Virus record (IMG/VR): IMGVR_UViG_3300006923_000016
Coordinates: 1 to 64,000 of that record
From: a virus
Length of the DNA: 64,000 nucleotides
Direction: 5' to 3' (one strand)
Part shown: piece by piece, positions 41,594-50,410 of the stretch
How positions within the stretch are numbered: the stretch's first letter is position 1
Layout of the letters: every line of letters begins with the position of its first letter
The notes under the pieces: model-generated
The model's input: only the letters and a program-made list of their open reading frames with translations
Told to the model about the DNA's origin: nothing
The model's database searches: none
Made by a program: the position numbers and the translations under genes

Positions 41594-42395
41594 TTTTGAC
41601 GGAACTCTTACCCTGCCTAGAGAAGCAATAGATTCAGCTGCGCTCAAAGCTCTTTATAAGCTTTGGGAAGCTTGTTCTACTGGAATCGTTACTGGTTCCA
41701 CTATTGAACATGTTGAAGAACAACTAGGTAGCTACCTTAAAGACCCCAAATATACAGAAATGTGGGAAGACATGCTCTTCCTGCCATGTAATGGAACCCA
41801 GCAATGGGGTTGGGAAGCTGATGTTCAAGAGTTCAGGCTCATTAGAGGTGCCAACATGATTGATAAGCTAGGTGAGTATAACTATAGACGTCTCATTAGC
41901 TATGTCCTAGAGCTTCAGTGTACTCTCATCCGAAGGAATGAATCCGTACCCCTTACTGGAGAGTTCATCCAGTATAGAGACTCAATGGTGAACTGGTGTC
42001 CCATTGGTAGAGCAGCTGGTACTGCCTACCGTAAGCAGTTCAAAGAGCTTGACGCTAAGCATAACATCAGGACTCAATACCTCCGAGACCTTAATGCTTG
42101 GCTTGCCAAAAGAGAAATCGAAGTAACCTGTGCTCGTGGGGGAAATACTTCATTTGACATTTATCCTACTGGCTGGAATAAGTCTTATGTTCTAGATCAC
42201 TTAGACGGTGGGGACTATGATATCTGGTTCGTAGGGGACAGATGTACCGGTGACGGCAACGATAAGGCCCTGTATGATGTCCTTCCAGAGGGTCGTCGTT
42301 GGGAAACAACAGGCCCTAAGAACACAGTAAATATCATCTTGAAAGAGATACTCCCAAGAGTAGAAAATAATGAAACAACATCCTTCGATTACTAG
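41568..42395 (+). CDS. Eukaryotic-type phosphomannomutase (HAD family)
   Basis: A 275-residue protein matching HAD-type phosphomannomutases along its length: VLFDFDGTLTLPRE near residue 5 (two catalytic Asp), IVTGSTIEHVEEQLG near 38, FIQYRDSMVNWCPIGR near 135, and GGNTSFDIYPTGWNKSY near 197, then FVGDRCTGDGNDKALY. It turns mannose 6-phosphate into mannose 1-phosphate for GDP-mannose. GTG 41568 has GAGG seven bases upstream; an in-frame ATG at 41541 does not. Next to a cupin isomerase. Confidence 0.87.
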   Translation: MPEHLVLFDFDGTLTLPREAIDSAALKALYKLWEACSTGIVTGSTIEHVEEQLGSYLKDPKYTEMWEDMLFLPCNGTQQWGWEADVQEFRLIRGANMIDKLGEYNYRRLISYVLELQCTLIRRNESVPLTGEFIQYRDSMVNWCPIGRAAGTAYRKQFKELDAKHNIRTQYLRDLNAWLAKREIEVTCARGGNTSFDIYPTGWNKSYVLDHLDGGDYDIWFVGDRCTGDGNDKALYDVLPEGRRWETTGPKNTVNIILKEILPRVENNETTSFDY

Positions 42396-42774
42396 AGACG
42401 ATAAGCAAACAAGAGTAAAGAAAACATGGGGAGAAGAAGTTTGGCTTGCCAACTCTCCCCTCTATTGTGGAAAGAGGCTATTCATCCGTAAGGGATATGG
42501 ATCAAGCATGCACTTCCACGTACTCAAGACTGAAACTATAAGTGTAGAGAGCGGTTCTTTGGAACTGAAAATACTGGAAGAAGGGGAGGAGGCCCGGTAC
42601 ATCTTATATTCTGGTGATTCAATCTTGATAACACCAGGGCTTATGCATCAGCTTATAGCTAAGACCGAGGATGTCGTTCTATATGAGTTTTCTACTCAGC
42701 ACTTCGATACGGATTCATACAGAGTCAGGCTTCATGCCCCTCTTGCTTCCCGTAACGTTAGCGCCGACTTATAA
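42370..42774 (+). CDS. Cupin, mannose-6-phosphate isomerase-like
   Basis: A 134-residue single cupin: KKTWGEEVWLANS near residue 17, RKGYGSSMHFHVLKTE (first cupin motif) near 40 and GDSILITPGLMHQL (second motif) near 80. The KxWG-E pattern is that of type II mannose-6-phosphate isomerase cupins. With the mutase just upstream it would supply mannose 1-phosphate from fructose 6-phosphate. Another sugar-phosphate isomerase role is possible. Confidence 0.78.
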   Translation: MKQHPSITRDDKQTRVKKTWGEEVWLANSPLYCGKRLFIRKGYGSSMHFHVLKTETISVESGSLELKILEEGEEARYILYSGDSILITPGLMHQLIAKTEDVVLYEFSTQHFDTDSYRVRLHAPLASRNVSADL

Positions 42775-42952
42775 GGTTACACTTCCACTAACCCCACCAA
42801 TACCAAAATCAGATTACTGTCTCGTTTACGTGGCCTGGCCCCAAGGGGAAAGGACAGCGGTGGGAGAGTATTACTATCTTCGGGTCGAAAGCGATATGCT
42901 CGTACCCAATGGACGATTACTAAGGGAGCCGTATGCGTATAGAAAACATTGA
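42734..42952 (+). CDS. Possible small protein (72 aa)
   Basis: ATG 42734 inside the cupin gene gives MPLLLPVTLAPTYKV, then strands with aromatic residues (CLVYVAWPQGERT, EYYYLRVESD). It fills the gap up to the primase-helicase. The hydrophobic start is similar in style to the M-h-h-h-S set but lacks Ser at position 5. Ribosome site weak. Confidence 0.42.
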   Translation: MPLLLPVTLAPTYKVTLPLTPPIPKSDYCLVYVAWPQGERTAVGEYYYLRVESDMLVPNGRLLREPYAYRKH

Positions 42953-45428
42953 TGAGGTCATGGGAAAGCTTAAGGGTAAGCTCTCCGAATACATGACACA
43001 TCTCCTGGGCAGAGACCCAGGTAAGAGCAAATTCATTTGTCCACACCCAGACCACGACGACCACAACCCCAGTGCATGCCTGAATCATCATGAAGACTTT
43101 ACCGAGGGGAAGTGCTTCACCTGTGGTGCTAACTTTGACATCTTTACTGTCGCTCACTGGAATGAAGGGCTCCCTGCAGAAGGACCAGAGTTCTTCGAGA
43201 TAACCGTCAGAGAGCTTGCTGACCGCTTCGGAATTACTCTAGTAGAGGCAGAGCTGACGGACGCAGAAAAGAAGCTCTACGGAACCTACAGGGCTCTCAG
43301 GAGAGCCTCTGAATATGTAGCTAGCTTTGACCATGGAACATGGCCAGAAGCTACTCTAGAATATATTGAAGAACGAAACTGGACCAAGCAAGAACTCCAT
43401 GACCAAGGCATTGGCGTAGGCGATAGAGAAGGTCTCATCAACTACATGAATGACTATGGCTATAGTCCTGAATACCTCCACCAGCTGGGGCTAGTTAGTA
43501 TTGCTTCAGGTGATGGTGTTCCACAAGTTATTGACGATGGACGGCTTATCTTTACTCTACACAACCATGTAGGTAGGGTGGTAGCGTTTGCGTCTAGAGG
43601 ATTTGGCGGAGTCGGTCCCAAGTACCTGAATTCATCAGCATCCATGAATCTCTACAACAAGTCAGAGCTTCTCTATGGATTGAACGTAGCCCGTAAGGTC
43701 AAGAGGAAGCCCCTCTACCTATTTGAAGGCTATGGTGATGTAGTCACCGCCCGTAAGGGTGGATTACAGAACTGTGCAGCGGTATGTGGCACAGCCCTTA
43801 CTGTTGATCAGGTCCTACAGGCTAAGCAGCTTGGGTTCCAGACAATCATCCTTGCATTTGATTTCGATGATGCAGGCAGAAAGGCTACCGACAGAGCTGT
43901 AGTTAACATTTGCGACGTCGTTCGTGACTTAAGCCTTAAGATCCTTCAGCCAACTACCGACTACAATGACCCAGATGAATACATCAGAGCTAATGATATC
44001 TCTAAGTTCATCCTTGAAGAAACTGAAAGTACATTCTCATGGACCCTTAGGCGTAAGAAAGAAGAAGGCCTGGGCAATGAAGAACTAGCTAACCTTATGG
44101 TAAGCGTGATTGCTGCAGAGCCTAACGCCATCTCTAGAGAGGTCCAGATTCGAGAGCTTTCAGACGTTACGTCTGTTCCGTTCCATGCTATTGAGATTGA
44201 AGTCTTGAAGAAGACCGATATCAAGCTAGATGAGCGGCGCTTACGACAGAACGCTGTAGTCAAGCGGCTAGCAATGGACATCGATAACGATCCCAACGCA
44301 GCCCTTATGTCTACGCACGAGGCTCTTCTAGAGTTCGAGAAGATTAGTCAAGAAGTAGACGCAGACGCTGTCACTAACAAGTCCTTCATTACAATGATCG
44401 AGCTTCAGCAGAAGCAAGAGCAGGTAAGGCTTGAGGAAGGGGCTTCTATAGGTTTCAACCTGCCGCTTATGAAAGACTTCCAGACTATTCTGGATGGTGG
44501 TGACGATTGGTCCTTCCAGAACCTATGGCTTTTGGGTGGACTAGAAAACACTGGCAAGTCCAGCTTCCTTAGCTGGATGGGTGCCAACATCATCAGTGAT
44601 GACATGAACGATGCTATGTGGATTTGTTTCACTATCGATGATACAGGTCAGCAGATTCTACCTAAGATTGTAACTTCGTTGGACTCAATCATCAATGGAG
44701 CTTATTTCCCATCAGATCCACTAACTATCGGTAATGTAAGAAACCCTAGAACCATCCAAACTCCAACACTTGCAAAAAGAAGAGCTGCAGCGTATGATGT
44801 ACTGGAAGGCCTGGCAGCCGACGAGAGAATCATCCTTAAAGACGCCAAGGAGGGTAATACCCTGTCTTATCTTGAGAATGTCGTACGTCATTACAGACGA
44901 AGGTATCCTTCGAGAAGAATCTTCATTACAGTAGACAACACACACAACCTCGGTGACTTTGGTCACATGGATGATAGGTCAGAGCGCTACAAGCGTCTTG
45001 CTAACGTCGAAAAGGGTATTGTAAACAAGTATGACGCAATGATGCTTGCAACCGTTGAGTACAAAAAGGTTGGCCTCAGAGAGAATTCTGACATCCGTAA
45101 GATGATGCCCCAGAATGATGACATCGCTGAGACCAGAGCCCTCAAGTACTTGGCAAACTTCATTGGTCACCTTTACAACGATATTCATTCTCGCCCTAAC
45201 ATCTTTGACACTTTCCATATAGACCCAAGAACCGGACAAAAGCTCCCTCGAATCATGATGAACGTAGGTAAGACTAAGTTCAATGACTACAAGGGTGCAG
45301 TCTCGTTTGACTTCTTTCCAGGGTCCTCTACGTTCTTGCCTGTGAGCAACACAGACGTTAAGCTACAAAGAGAAAGGTTTCTTAAGGATAGAGACGAAGG
45401 CGACGAGATGAAGGACGAGAAATGGTAA
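42933..45428 (+). CDS. Primase-helicase
   Basis: An 831-residue fusion like T7 gp4. The N-terminus has a zinc-binding domain (Cys36, a His in PHPDH, Cys61 and Cys64 in KCFTCG). A DnaG-type core follows, with the TOPRIM strands LFEGYGDVVTA near 268 and AFDFDDAGRKA near 308. The C-terminal half is a DnaB/RecA-type helicase with Walker A GGLENTGKSS near 535 and a FITVDNTHNL Walker B-like strand near 667. It unwinds DNA and makes primers for DnaE. AGGGAG precedes ATG 42933. Confidence 0.9.
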   Translation: MRIENIDEVMGKLKGKLSEYMTHLLGRDPGKSKFICPHPDHDDHNPSACLNHHEDFTEGKCFTCGANFDIFTVAHWNEGLPAEGPEFFEITVRELADRFGITLVEAELTDAEKKLYGTYRALRRASEYVASFDHGTWPEATLEYIEERNWTKQELHDQGIGVGDREGLINYMNDYGYSPEYLHQLGLVSIASGDGVPQVIDDGRLIFTLHNHVGRVVAFASRGFGGVGPKYLNSSASMNLYNKSELLYGLNVARKVKRKPLYLFEGYGDVVTARKGGLQNCAAVCGTALTVDQVLQAKQLGFQTIILAFDFDDAGRKATDRAVVNICDVVRDLSLKILQPTTDYNDPDEYIRANDISKFILEETESTFSWTLRRKKEEGLGNEELANLMVSVIAAEPNAISREVQIRELSDVTSVPFHAIEIEVLKKTDIKLDERRLRQNAVVKRLAMDIDNDPNAALMSTHEALLEFEKISQEVDADAVTNKSFITMIELQQKQEQVRLEEGASIGFNLPLMKDFQTILDGGDDWSFQNLWLLGGLENTGKSSFLSWMGANIISDDMNDAMWICFTIDDTGQQILPKIVTSLDSIINGAYFPSDPLTIGNVRNPRTIQTPTLAKRRAAAYDVLEGLAADERIILKDAKEGNTLSYLENVVRHYRRRYPSRRIFITVDNTHNLGDFGHMDDRSERYKRLANVEKGIVNKYDAMMLATVEYKKVGLRENSDIRKMMPQNDDIAETRALKYLANFIGHLYNDIHSRPNIFDTFHIDPRTGQKLPRIMMNVGKTKFNDYKGAVSFDFFPGSSTFLPVSNTDVKLQRERFLKDRDEGDEMKDEKW

Positions 45429-46438
45429 CGAAAGCTAAAGGTTTGCTTCGTAAGCCCGCATTCTGGCTTACTGTGGCCCTAATCATTTTCCTATCAGCTA
45501 ATGCTGTACAGGCATTTGTTCACTACAACAAAGCTAGGTTGTTTAAAGATCAAATAACAGAGCTTACAGATTCAAGCCTTAACCTTTCCGAAAACCTTGC
45601 CCGAAGCAAGGCCGTACACGTAACCGTAGTAGACCTAAAGGATGCTATCGATGACCTCATTGAAGATAACCAAGCGCTTCGAGCAGATCTTGCTGAGCTT
45701 AAGGCAAAGCCGACGTCAGTCACATATGTCCTCGGCTCCACAGGTGAAGAAACTACCGAGACTTTCAGGCCTAACCCTGGTGACACAACCTCATCCGACC
45801 TACTTGCCTGGGTGCCGGATATATATGAGTACCGTACTCCTAACGGACTACCTGTTGCACGGCACGAGCTGGACAGAGAACGGCAAACGTTCGATGCTAC
45901 AACGGCTGAGCTTCAATTTGAATCTACAACAGTTCTTTCAGCGAGAGAAGATGATAGTCAAGTCGCGCATACTCAGGTCCGTGTTGTCTCTTCACTCGAC
46001 CCCGAAAATATGGTCACATTAGATACAATCGAAAGCGAGACTAAATTTGTCGATACTCTTAAGCGCAGCATGCGAGTCGCACCTCACCTTAATCTTGGGG
46101 CTTCAGTCGGGGGAAACTTCGCCGCACCGCCTGGGCTTACAGTGGGAGTCCAAGCAGGGGTTAGCCCTTTTGCTTATGGCAGAACTGATAGAGATAACAC
46201 ACTCAGGTTCGTTAACATCCGTGGCGAAGTGGGCAGTCAAGTTGGCGTGGGCGATGGACAGAGTAGGCCCTACATCGGAGTCGGCATTGATCCAGTCCTT
46301 GTTAACATTGGGGAATTCCTCCCACTACTTGATGACCTGTGGCTTGGGATTGGCCCAACCGTTGACATCATCCCTGGAACTGAAGGTGTACCCACCATCG
46401 GAGCCGGACTCAGCTTCGGAATTACTTCCACCATTTGA
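45422..46438 (+). CDS. Membrane-anchored coiled-coil protein with beta-rich C-terminus
   Basis: A 338-residue protein. A single transmembrane helix at residues 14-32 follows a basic start, so the bulk faces the periplasm. Residues 36-95 form a coiled coil, then comes a variable linker with RTPNGLPVARHE, and the last 120 residues repeat Gly-rich strands (LNLGASVGGNF, PYIGVGIDPVLV, PTIGAGLSFGI) as in small beta-barrels. An envelope-spanning, spanin-like or exclusion role is conceivable. Not recognised as a known family. Confidence 0.65.
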   Translation: MVTKAKGLLRKPAFWLTVALIIFLSANAVQAFVHYNKARLFKDQITELTDSSLNLSENLARSKAVHVTVVDLKDAIDDLIEDNQALRADLAELKAKPTSVTYVLGSTGEETTETFRPNPGDTTSSDLLAWVPDIYEYRTPNGLPVARHELDRERQTFDATTAELQFESTTVLSAREDDSQVAHTQVRVVSSLDPENMVTLDTIESETKFVDTLKRSMRVAPHLNLGASVGGNFAAPPGLTVGVQAGVSPFAYGRTDRDNTLRFVNIRGEVGSQVGVGDGQSRPYIGVGIDPVLVNIGEFLPLLDDLWLGIGPTVDIIPGTEGVPTIGAGLSFGITSTI

Positions 46439-46526
46439 GATTAACTTCTTCAGAGGGTTTTATCATTGGGGGAAGGCCTCACCATGGGAGTTTCGTTACG
46501 CTAGAAAGATCGTAAAAGGAAAATAA
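46386..46526 (+). CDS. Possible small protein (46 aa)
   Basis: GTG 46386 inside the previous gene's end opens a frame to 46526: MYPPSEPDSASELL, then INFFRGFYHWGK and a basic end RYARKIVKGK. It fills the 89-base gap before the next gene. A much longer frame upstream is only a shadow. Ribosome site poor. Confidence 0.42.
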   Translation: MYPPSEPDSASELLPPFEINFFRGFYHWGKASPWEFRYARKIVKGK

Positions 46527-46527
46527 C

Positions 46528-47037
46528 ATGAGCACTATCACAAGAATCGGAGAAGGAAGAGGCTACTCTCAAAGAGAGGCCCTTCTTGACTGGCTAACCA
46601 ATGATGAAACCCTACGGGCTGAAGGCATTTCCTTTGGACAAGAGGCTCTCGTCACAACTGAGCCTATTACTGTAGAGGAGCTTGTCTCTCCCCGTAGAGC
46701 TAAGCGTATTCACACGGATACTTTCCCTCAAAAGGGACAGCGTAAGTTTGTCACCTCCTATTACGTATGGGACAATGTGGTTGAGAGCAAAGTTGAGTTC
46801 AATCTCGATTGTAATCTCCACCTCAACATAGCCACAGACAAAGTCAATACTGGTGTCTACTTTAGGCGTCAAATGGATGCTATTGCAGCGGCCAAAGAGC
46901 TGTCTAAGCACACTCACCAATCTTATGAAATCATCATTGCTAAGGTCCTTGTTAGCGGTAACTCAACCGTTGCTAAGATAACCCCAGGCAAGTCACGACC
47001 AGGAACATACAAGTTCACAGGTCAATTCAAATACTAG
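46528..47037 (+). CDS. Unknown protein (169 aa)
   Basis: AGGA precedes ATG 46528. Strand-rich middle (KFVTSYYVWDNVV) and basic C-terminus. No motif recognised. Confidence 0.65.
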   Translation: MSTITRIGEGRGYSQREALLDWLTNDETLRAEGISFGQEALVTTEPITVEELVSPRRAKRIHTDTFPQKGQRKFVTSYYVWDNVVESKVEFNLDCNLHLNIATDKVNTGVYFRRQMDAIAAAKELSKHTHQSYEIIIAKVLVSGNSTVAKITPGKSRPGTYKFTGQFKY

Positions 47038-47048
47038 GAACCATATCA

Positions 47049-47318
47049 ATGGGACGCAGAATCGTTAAACCACTACAAGGCTTACCTAAAGTAGACCCCC
47101 GACGTGGAGGTAAAGATATTACCAATAGGCTTGAGGCAGAGAAGCTTTTCTTCAAGGAAGGAAGCAAGGAGGCTCGCCTTGTTGTCAAGGCAATTCCAGT
47201 GTTAAGGCTACTTCAGCGCACTGAAACTATGCTGAAGTCCCTTGCGGGAGCTACTGCTGAGGAAAGACAATTAATCGATGAGCTCGGCAAGATGCTGGAC
47301 TATATCGAATTCGGATAG
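47049..47318 (+). CDS. Unknown small basic helical protein (89 aa)
   Basis: AGGA before ATG 47049. Starts MGRRIVKPLQGLPKV and is helical after residue 25. No motif recognised. Confidence 0.6.
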   Translation: MGRRIVKPLQGLPKVDPRRGGKDITNRLEAEKLFFKEGSKEARLVVKAIPVLRLLQRTETMLKSLAGATAEERQLIDELGKMLDYIEFG

Positions 47319-47321
47319 CCT

Positions 47322-47501
47322 ATGATCTACGAGTACAAATGTAAAGACATCACCTGCGGGACAATCTTTGAGCTTATTCGTAAGCTATCAGAGAAGGACG
47401 AACCTGCAGAGTGTCCTACTTGTGGGAAAGATGATTGTCGAAAACTTCTGTCTATCTTTGGGAAGCATTTAAGCTGGTCACAATGGCGAGCATTGGACTA
47501 G
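47322..47501 (+). CDS. FmdB-type zinc-ribbon protein (59 aa)
   Basis: ATG 47322 starts three bases after the previous stop. MIYEYKCKDITCGTIFE followed by AECPTCGKDD is the FmdB zinc-ribbon pattern (YeYkC..Cg..fe......CP.Cg). The C-terminus is a short helix. Such proteins bind zinc and are often called regulators, without much proof. Confidence 0.65.
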   Translation: MIYEYKCKDITCGTIFELIRKLSEKDEPAECPTCGKDDCRKLLSIFGKHLSWSQWRALD

Positions 47502-47568
47502 AGTACGGCTTCATACAGGGATTCGTTGGAGGATACAAGGGGACGGGCATTACCATTGGACTAGACAT

Positions 47569-48276
47569 ATGTTGGTATCAGAAACCGACCTCGCCCTCTT
47601 CAGGGAATGCCCTGCAGGGTATGAAAAATATAAAATGGGTAAGCCTAATAGACAATTGGGGAGCTTTTCGGCGGGCATTATCCTTGAAACTCCAGTCCAA
47701 GCAGTCACAAGATGGCTCTGGGCTAGCCAACTGCGCACTGGTTTCCAGTCAACCCTGCGCGCTACTAAGCATAAGTGGGGACAACTAGTTACACAATGGG
47801 GTACAGAGTGTGGACTAGCACACCGTCAAACGAGAGATTACCTGACATTACACATGTCCGCTCTCATTGCCTATCACCACTTCTACCTCACATCAGGATG
47901 TGTACCACTGTCAGTGGGGAATCCTACTCGGGTGAAGGTGGGAAGGCACACACTCATAACTCTACCCCAAGCAGTAGTCGCCTCAGGCGACACACCCTTA
48001 TTGCTTAACACTAGCTGTGATTCTTCTAACAGGGATACCTCGAATAACTTCGTCTACAGGGCACGGTTGCACGCTGTGGTTCATTTATCAAAACGACCTA
48101 TGGCAATGCTCAGCCATAGATTTGCAGGAAGACTGGAGTCTGCAGGATTTCGACACAGCCATATGTGTAGTGAGGGGTTTCTTAACAACCTTGAGCTTAC
48201 ATTGGACTTAATGGAAGCAGGTTTCAATGCACCTTCTGTTATATGTAAAAGTAAGTGCCCCTGTAAGGAGAGCTAA
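47569..48276 (+). CDS. Unknown protein, RecB-like N-terminus (235 aa)
   Basis: The start MLVSETDLALFRECPAGYEK resembles the opening of RecB/Cas4-family PD-(D/E)XK nucleases (S-xDL-FRxCP), but no clear ExK motif follows and the Cys cluster at the end (CKSKCPC) is differently spaced. So this is either a degenerate nuclease or an unrelated protein. There is no good ribosome site at ATG 47569 and 67 bases precede it without a gene. Confidence 0.5.
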   Translation: MLVSETDLALFRECPAGYEKYKMGKPNRQLGSFSAGIILETPVQAVTRWLWASQLRTGFQSTLRATKHKWGQLVTQWGTECGLAHRQTRDYLTLHMSALIAYHHFYLTSGCVPLSVGNPTRVKVGRHTLITLPQAVVASGDTPLLLNTSCDSSNRDTSNNFVYRARLHAVVHLSKRPMAMLSHRFAGRLESAGFRHSHMCSEGFLNNLELTLDLMEAGFNAPSVICKSKCPCKES

Positions 48277-48491
48277 TGAAATACCTAGGTGAAGCAGTGG
48301 TAACTGTAGCACTAGCAACAATCACCGGTGTCGTGACATGGATCAAGACACAACAGTACCAAAAACGGAGAGAAGAATACTATGCCAATAGAACAAATGA
48401 TCAGCATTTGCGAATGCAAGAAGTGCAAGAGCACCCTGTTCGAATCAGTCGAGGCGGCTATTATCCAGCAGAACGAGAACGGGACGTATAA
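48276..48491 (+). CDS. Small single-span membrane protein (71 aa)
   Basis: TAATG overlap. One N-terminal helix (AVVTVALATITGVVTWI), then a basic, Glu/Arg/Tyr-rich cytoplasmic-type tail. The last 110 bases overlap the next gene in another frame. Confidence 0.5.
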   Translation: MKYLGEAVVTVALATITGVVTWIKTQQYQKRREEYYANRTNDQHLRMQEVQEHPVRISRGGYYPAERERDV

Positions 48492-48741
48492 CTCTGTTAT
48501 TACCACCCTTGTCTATAGGTGTTTGGACTGTGGCATGATGCTTAAGCCTAAGCGTATCATTGGTCAAGGCCAGGTAAGCTCTATCAAGCGTACAATCCAT
48601 GGACTTCTGCCCGAAGACGCTACCGATGAGCCAGGCTCTAAGCGTGTTGATTTGGGTGTGCTGACTGGGACGAGGAAGAAGCCTCTAAGAGTCCCTGGAG
48701 GCCTCACAGGAGCTAACATGGGCTTCCCCAGCGCCAAGTAA
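48382..48741 (+). CDS. Zinc-ribbon-like protein (119 aa)
   Basis: GGAGAG precedes ATG 48382. CECKKC near residue 10 and CLDC near 47 form a four-cysteine pair; the C-terminal half is basic and Gly/Pro-rich. Its stop overlaps the next ATG. Nucleic-acid binding plausible. Confidence 0.6.
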   Translation: MPIEQMISICECKKCKSTLFESVEAAIIQQNENGTYNSVITTLVYRCLDCGMMLKPKRIIGQGQVSSIKRTIHGLLPEDATDEPGSKRVDLGVLTGTRKKPLRVPGGLTGANMGFPSAK

Positions 48742-48986
48742 TGATCTTAGTCTCACAGTCACCCCTAGCGAATAAGGCAAACCTAGTCTCCCACAAGTGG
48801 GAACGCTACATAGGGGGTAAAATAGCGCTTTGTATTGGGACAAATCCTTTGGGGATTCTCTTTAATGAGCCCTTCACTAGTCAGGATATGATTGACAGTT
48901 TCGTCAAGATGTCCAAGGTAAAGCTAAGGCCTCAAGCCACCATTATCCACCCTAAACAGTGGAAACTCTTCACCAGTGGCCTCTAA
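48741..48986 (+). CDS. Small protein of the M-h-h-h-S set (81 aa)
   Basis: Starts MILVSQSPLANKAN as the previous gene stops. The body has ALCIGTNPLGILF and a helix with Met and Lys. Ends just inside the GTG start of the nuclease gene. Function unknown. Confidence 0.6.
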   Translation: MILVSQSPLANKANLVSHKWERYIGGKIALCIGTNPLGILFNEPFTSQDMIDSFVKMSKVKLRPQATIIHPKQWKLFTSGL

Positions 48987-49563
48987 AAGACACAAGAAAG
49001 TAGGGGAACTCCTCGATTCTATACCCCTTACTGCCAACATGCAGAAGAAGGAAGAGGTAAGCGTTAAAGAGCTAGTCCCCAGCTTTCCAGGCGGTAGAAA
49101 GAAGATTGATTGGTATGTTAAAGAGTTAAAGTTAGTAATTGAAGTTCATGGTCGACAACATTATGAACCCGTAGCATTCGGTAATAGAGGAGACGCCAAG
49201 TTTCAATATGGGAAGCAAGTAAGACATGATATTGATAAGCAAAACGCCCTCCTCGGAGCAGGGTATCTTTACCTCGAAATACCGTACTGGATTAAACTCA
49301 CCAAAGATTGGTTCCTTCAGGCGATCACAGAGCTGGAACACGAATCACGTACCAAGCCTGATGTTGGGCCTACAGCTAAGCCTGTTCGACAACCTAGAGT
49401 TGGTAATAAACTCCTATCTAGGGGGTTTGAACCTCCCTCAAAGCACAATCTTCTGTCAGGAAATCGTCTCAGATCTAGAGGTTTTCCGAAGAAAGATACT
49501 CCTAAAGACACCTGGAAGCAGGATTTAGAAAAAATAAAGGATACGCATGATCTCAATGACTGA
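48976..49563 (+). CDS. VSR/DUF559-like PD-(D/E)XK endonuclease
   Basis: A 195-residue protein. GRKKIDWYVKELKLVIEVHG near residue 39 has the Asp then Glu-x-(His) core of restriction-like nucleases, followed by QHYEP, KQVRHDIDKQNALLGAG and YLYLEIPYW, the usual order in VSR/DUF559 enzymes. The C-terminal 70 residues are basic with two SRGF repeats. Could be a repair, homing or packaging nuclease. GTG 48976 is the likely start. Confidence 0.7.
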   Translation: MASKRHKKVGELLDSIPLTANMQKKEEVSVKELVPSFPGGRKKIDWYVKELKLVIEVHGRQHYEPVAFGNRGDAKFQYGKQVRHDIDKQNALLGAGYLYLEIPYWIKLTKDWFLQAITELEHESRTKPDVGPTAKPVRQPRVGNKLLSRGFEPPSKHNLLSGNRLRSRGFPKKDTPKDTWKQDLEKIKDTHDLND

Positions 49564-50206
49564 TGCGGAAGCGACAGAAACACTTCCAGAAGAAATGGAC
49601 ATCATGTCCTTTGAAGCTGGTGGGTTACCACCAGAACTACTCAAGGCTCTCAGTGAGAGCGGAAAAGATAATAGAATCATTGGCCTATTTGGCGATATTG
49701 GACCAGAGATCTCATCTGCTGTGTTAAGTGCACTTGTTTCACTACAGATGGAGAGTCCTGACGAAGAAATAACTATCTTCATTAATTCAGGTGGCGGTAA
49801 TGTTACCGACGCTCTTGCTATATGGGATGCAATTGAAGCCTGTACTTGCCCTATCGTCATGGTTGGCGTTGGAAGAGTCATGAGCGCAGCTGCTTTCCTT
49901 ATGTATGCAGGAGATAAGGGACGGCGCTACCTTTCCCCCAACACACTGGTTATGGCTCACCAAGTAAGTTATGGAGCTATGGGAACATACTCTGAAATGA
50001 AGGTTCAGCACCGTGCAGCAAGCATGCTCAAGGAAAGAATGATTGACCTCATGGCAAAGAGAGCTAACCTTAAGGGTTCTATTGTCTCTCGTAGGAAGAA
50101 GCTCGCAAAGGTTTGGGAAGATGCACATGACCAGTATTTCTGGCCCGAAGAGGGCATCGAGGCACTAGGCCTAGCAGATAATATCGGCCTGCCTCACTCG
50201 GAATAA
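49547..50206 (+). CDS. clpP: ClpP-like protease
   Basis: A 219-residue ClpP/crotonase-fold serine protease: FINSGGGNVTDALAIWDAI near residue 79, catalytic Ser113 in GRVMSAAAFLMYAG and His138 in MAHQVSYG. The N-terminal 40 residues are acidic and differ from bacterial ClpP. It may act alone or with the host unfoldases ClpX or ClpA. AAGGA lies five bases before ATG 49547. Confidence 0.9.
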   Translation: MISMTDAEATETLPEEMDIMSFEAGGLPPELLKALSESGKDNRIIGLFGDIGPEISSAVLSALVSLQMESPDEEITIFINSGGGNVTDALAIWDAIEACTCPIVMVGVGRVMSAAAFLMYAGDKGRRYLSPNTLVMAHQVSYGAMGTYSEMKVQHRAASMLKERMIDLMAKRANLKGSIVSRRKKLAKVWEDAHDQYFWPEEGIEALGLADNIGLPHSE

Positions 50207-50209
50207 CAC

Positions 50210-50410
50210 ATGCACCTTAAGTCATACGTTGAAACAAGCCATGTCTGGGACGAGGACACTCAGAAGTTTGTCCCCGTCCCCACTGAAACCTACTATATCG
50301 ATGGACAAGAAGTAACTCGTGATACCTACATGGAGAAAATCGCAGAGTGGGAGAGCACGCTTCTTCTAACCGATCCAATTGAGGATAATGAGCAATCCAA
50401 AGCAGATTAA
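50210..50410 (+). CDS. Unknown small acidic protein (66 aa)
   Basis: Starts three bases after the clpP stop. Contains KFVPVPTETYYIDGQ and an acidic tail. Overlaps the resolvase start. No motif recognised. Confidence 0.55.
   Translation: MHLKSYVETSHVWDEDTQKFVPVPTETYYIDGQEVTRDTYMEKIAEWESTLLLTDPIEDNEQSKAD

Noticed and set aside
46047-46526. 159-codon frame under the end of the membrane coiled-coil gene
   Set aside because: Only its last 46 codons lie near free sequence; the rest is a shadow of the gene at 45422. The short version from 46386 was kept instead.
47435-47788. 117-codon frame overlapping the FmdB-type and RecB-like genes
   Set aside because: No ribosome site and no recognisable pattern; it conflicts with two better supported frames.
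48017-48211. Frame starting MILLTGIPR within the gene at 47569
   Set aside because: It fits the M-h-h-h-[S/T] pattern but sits inside a longer open frame with no own ribosome site. It would become interesting if the 235-residue protein proved false.
49226-49528. A 100-codon frame starting MILISKTPSS inside the nuclease gene at 48976
   Set aside because: It lies wholly within a well-supported gene. The MILIS start arises from Asp-Ile-Asp codons read one base off, so it is a chance match to the M-h-h-h-S pattern.
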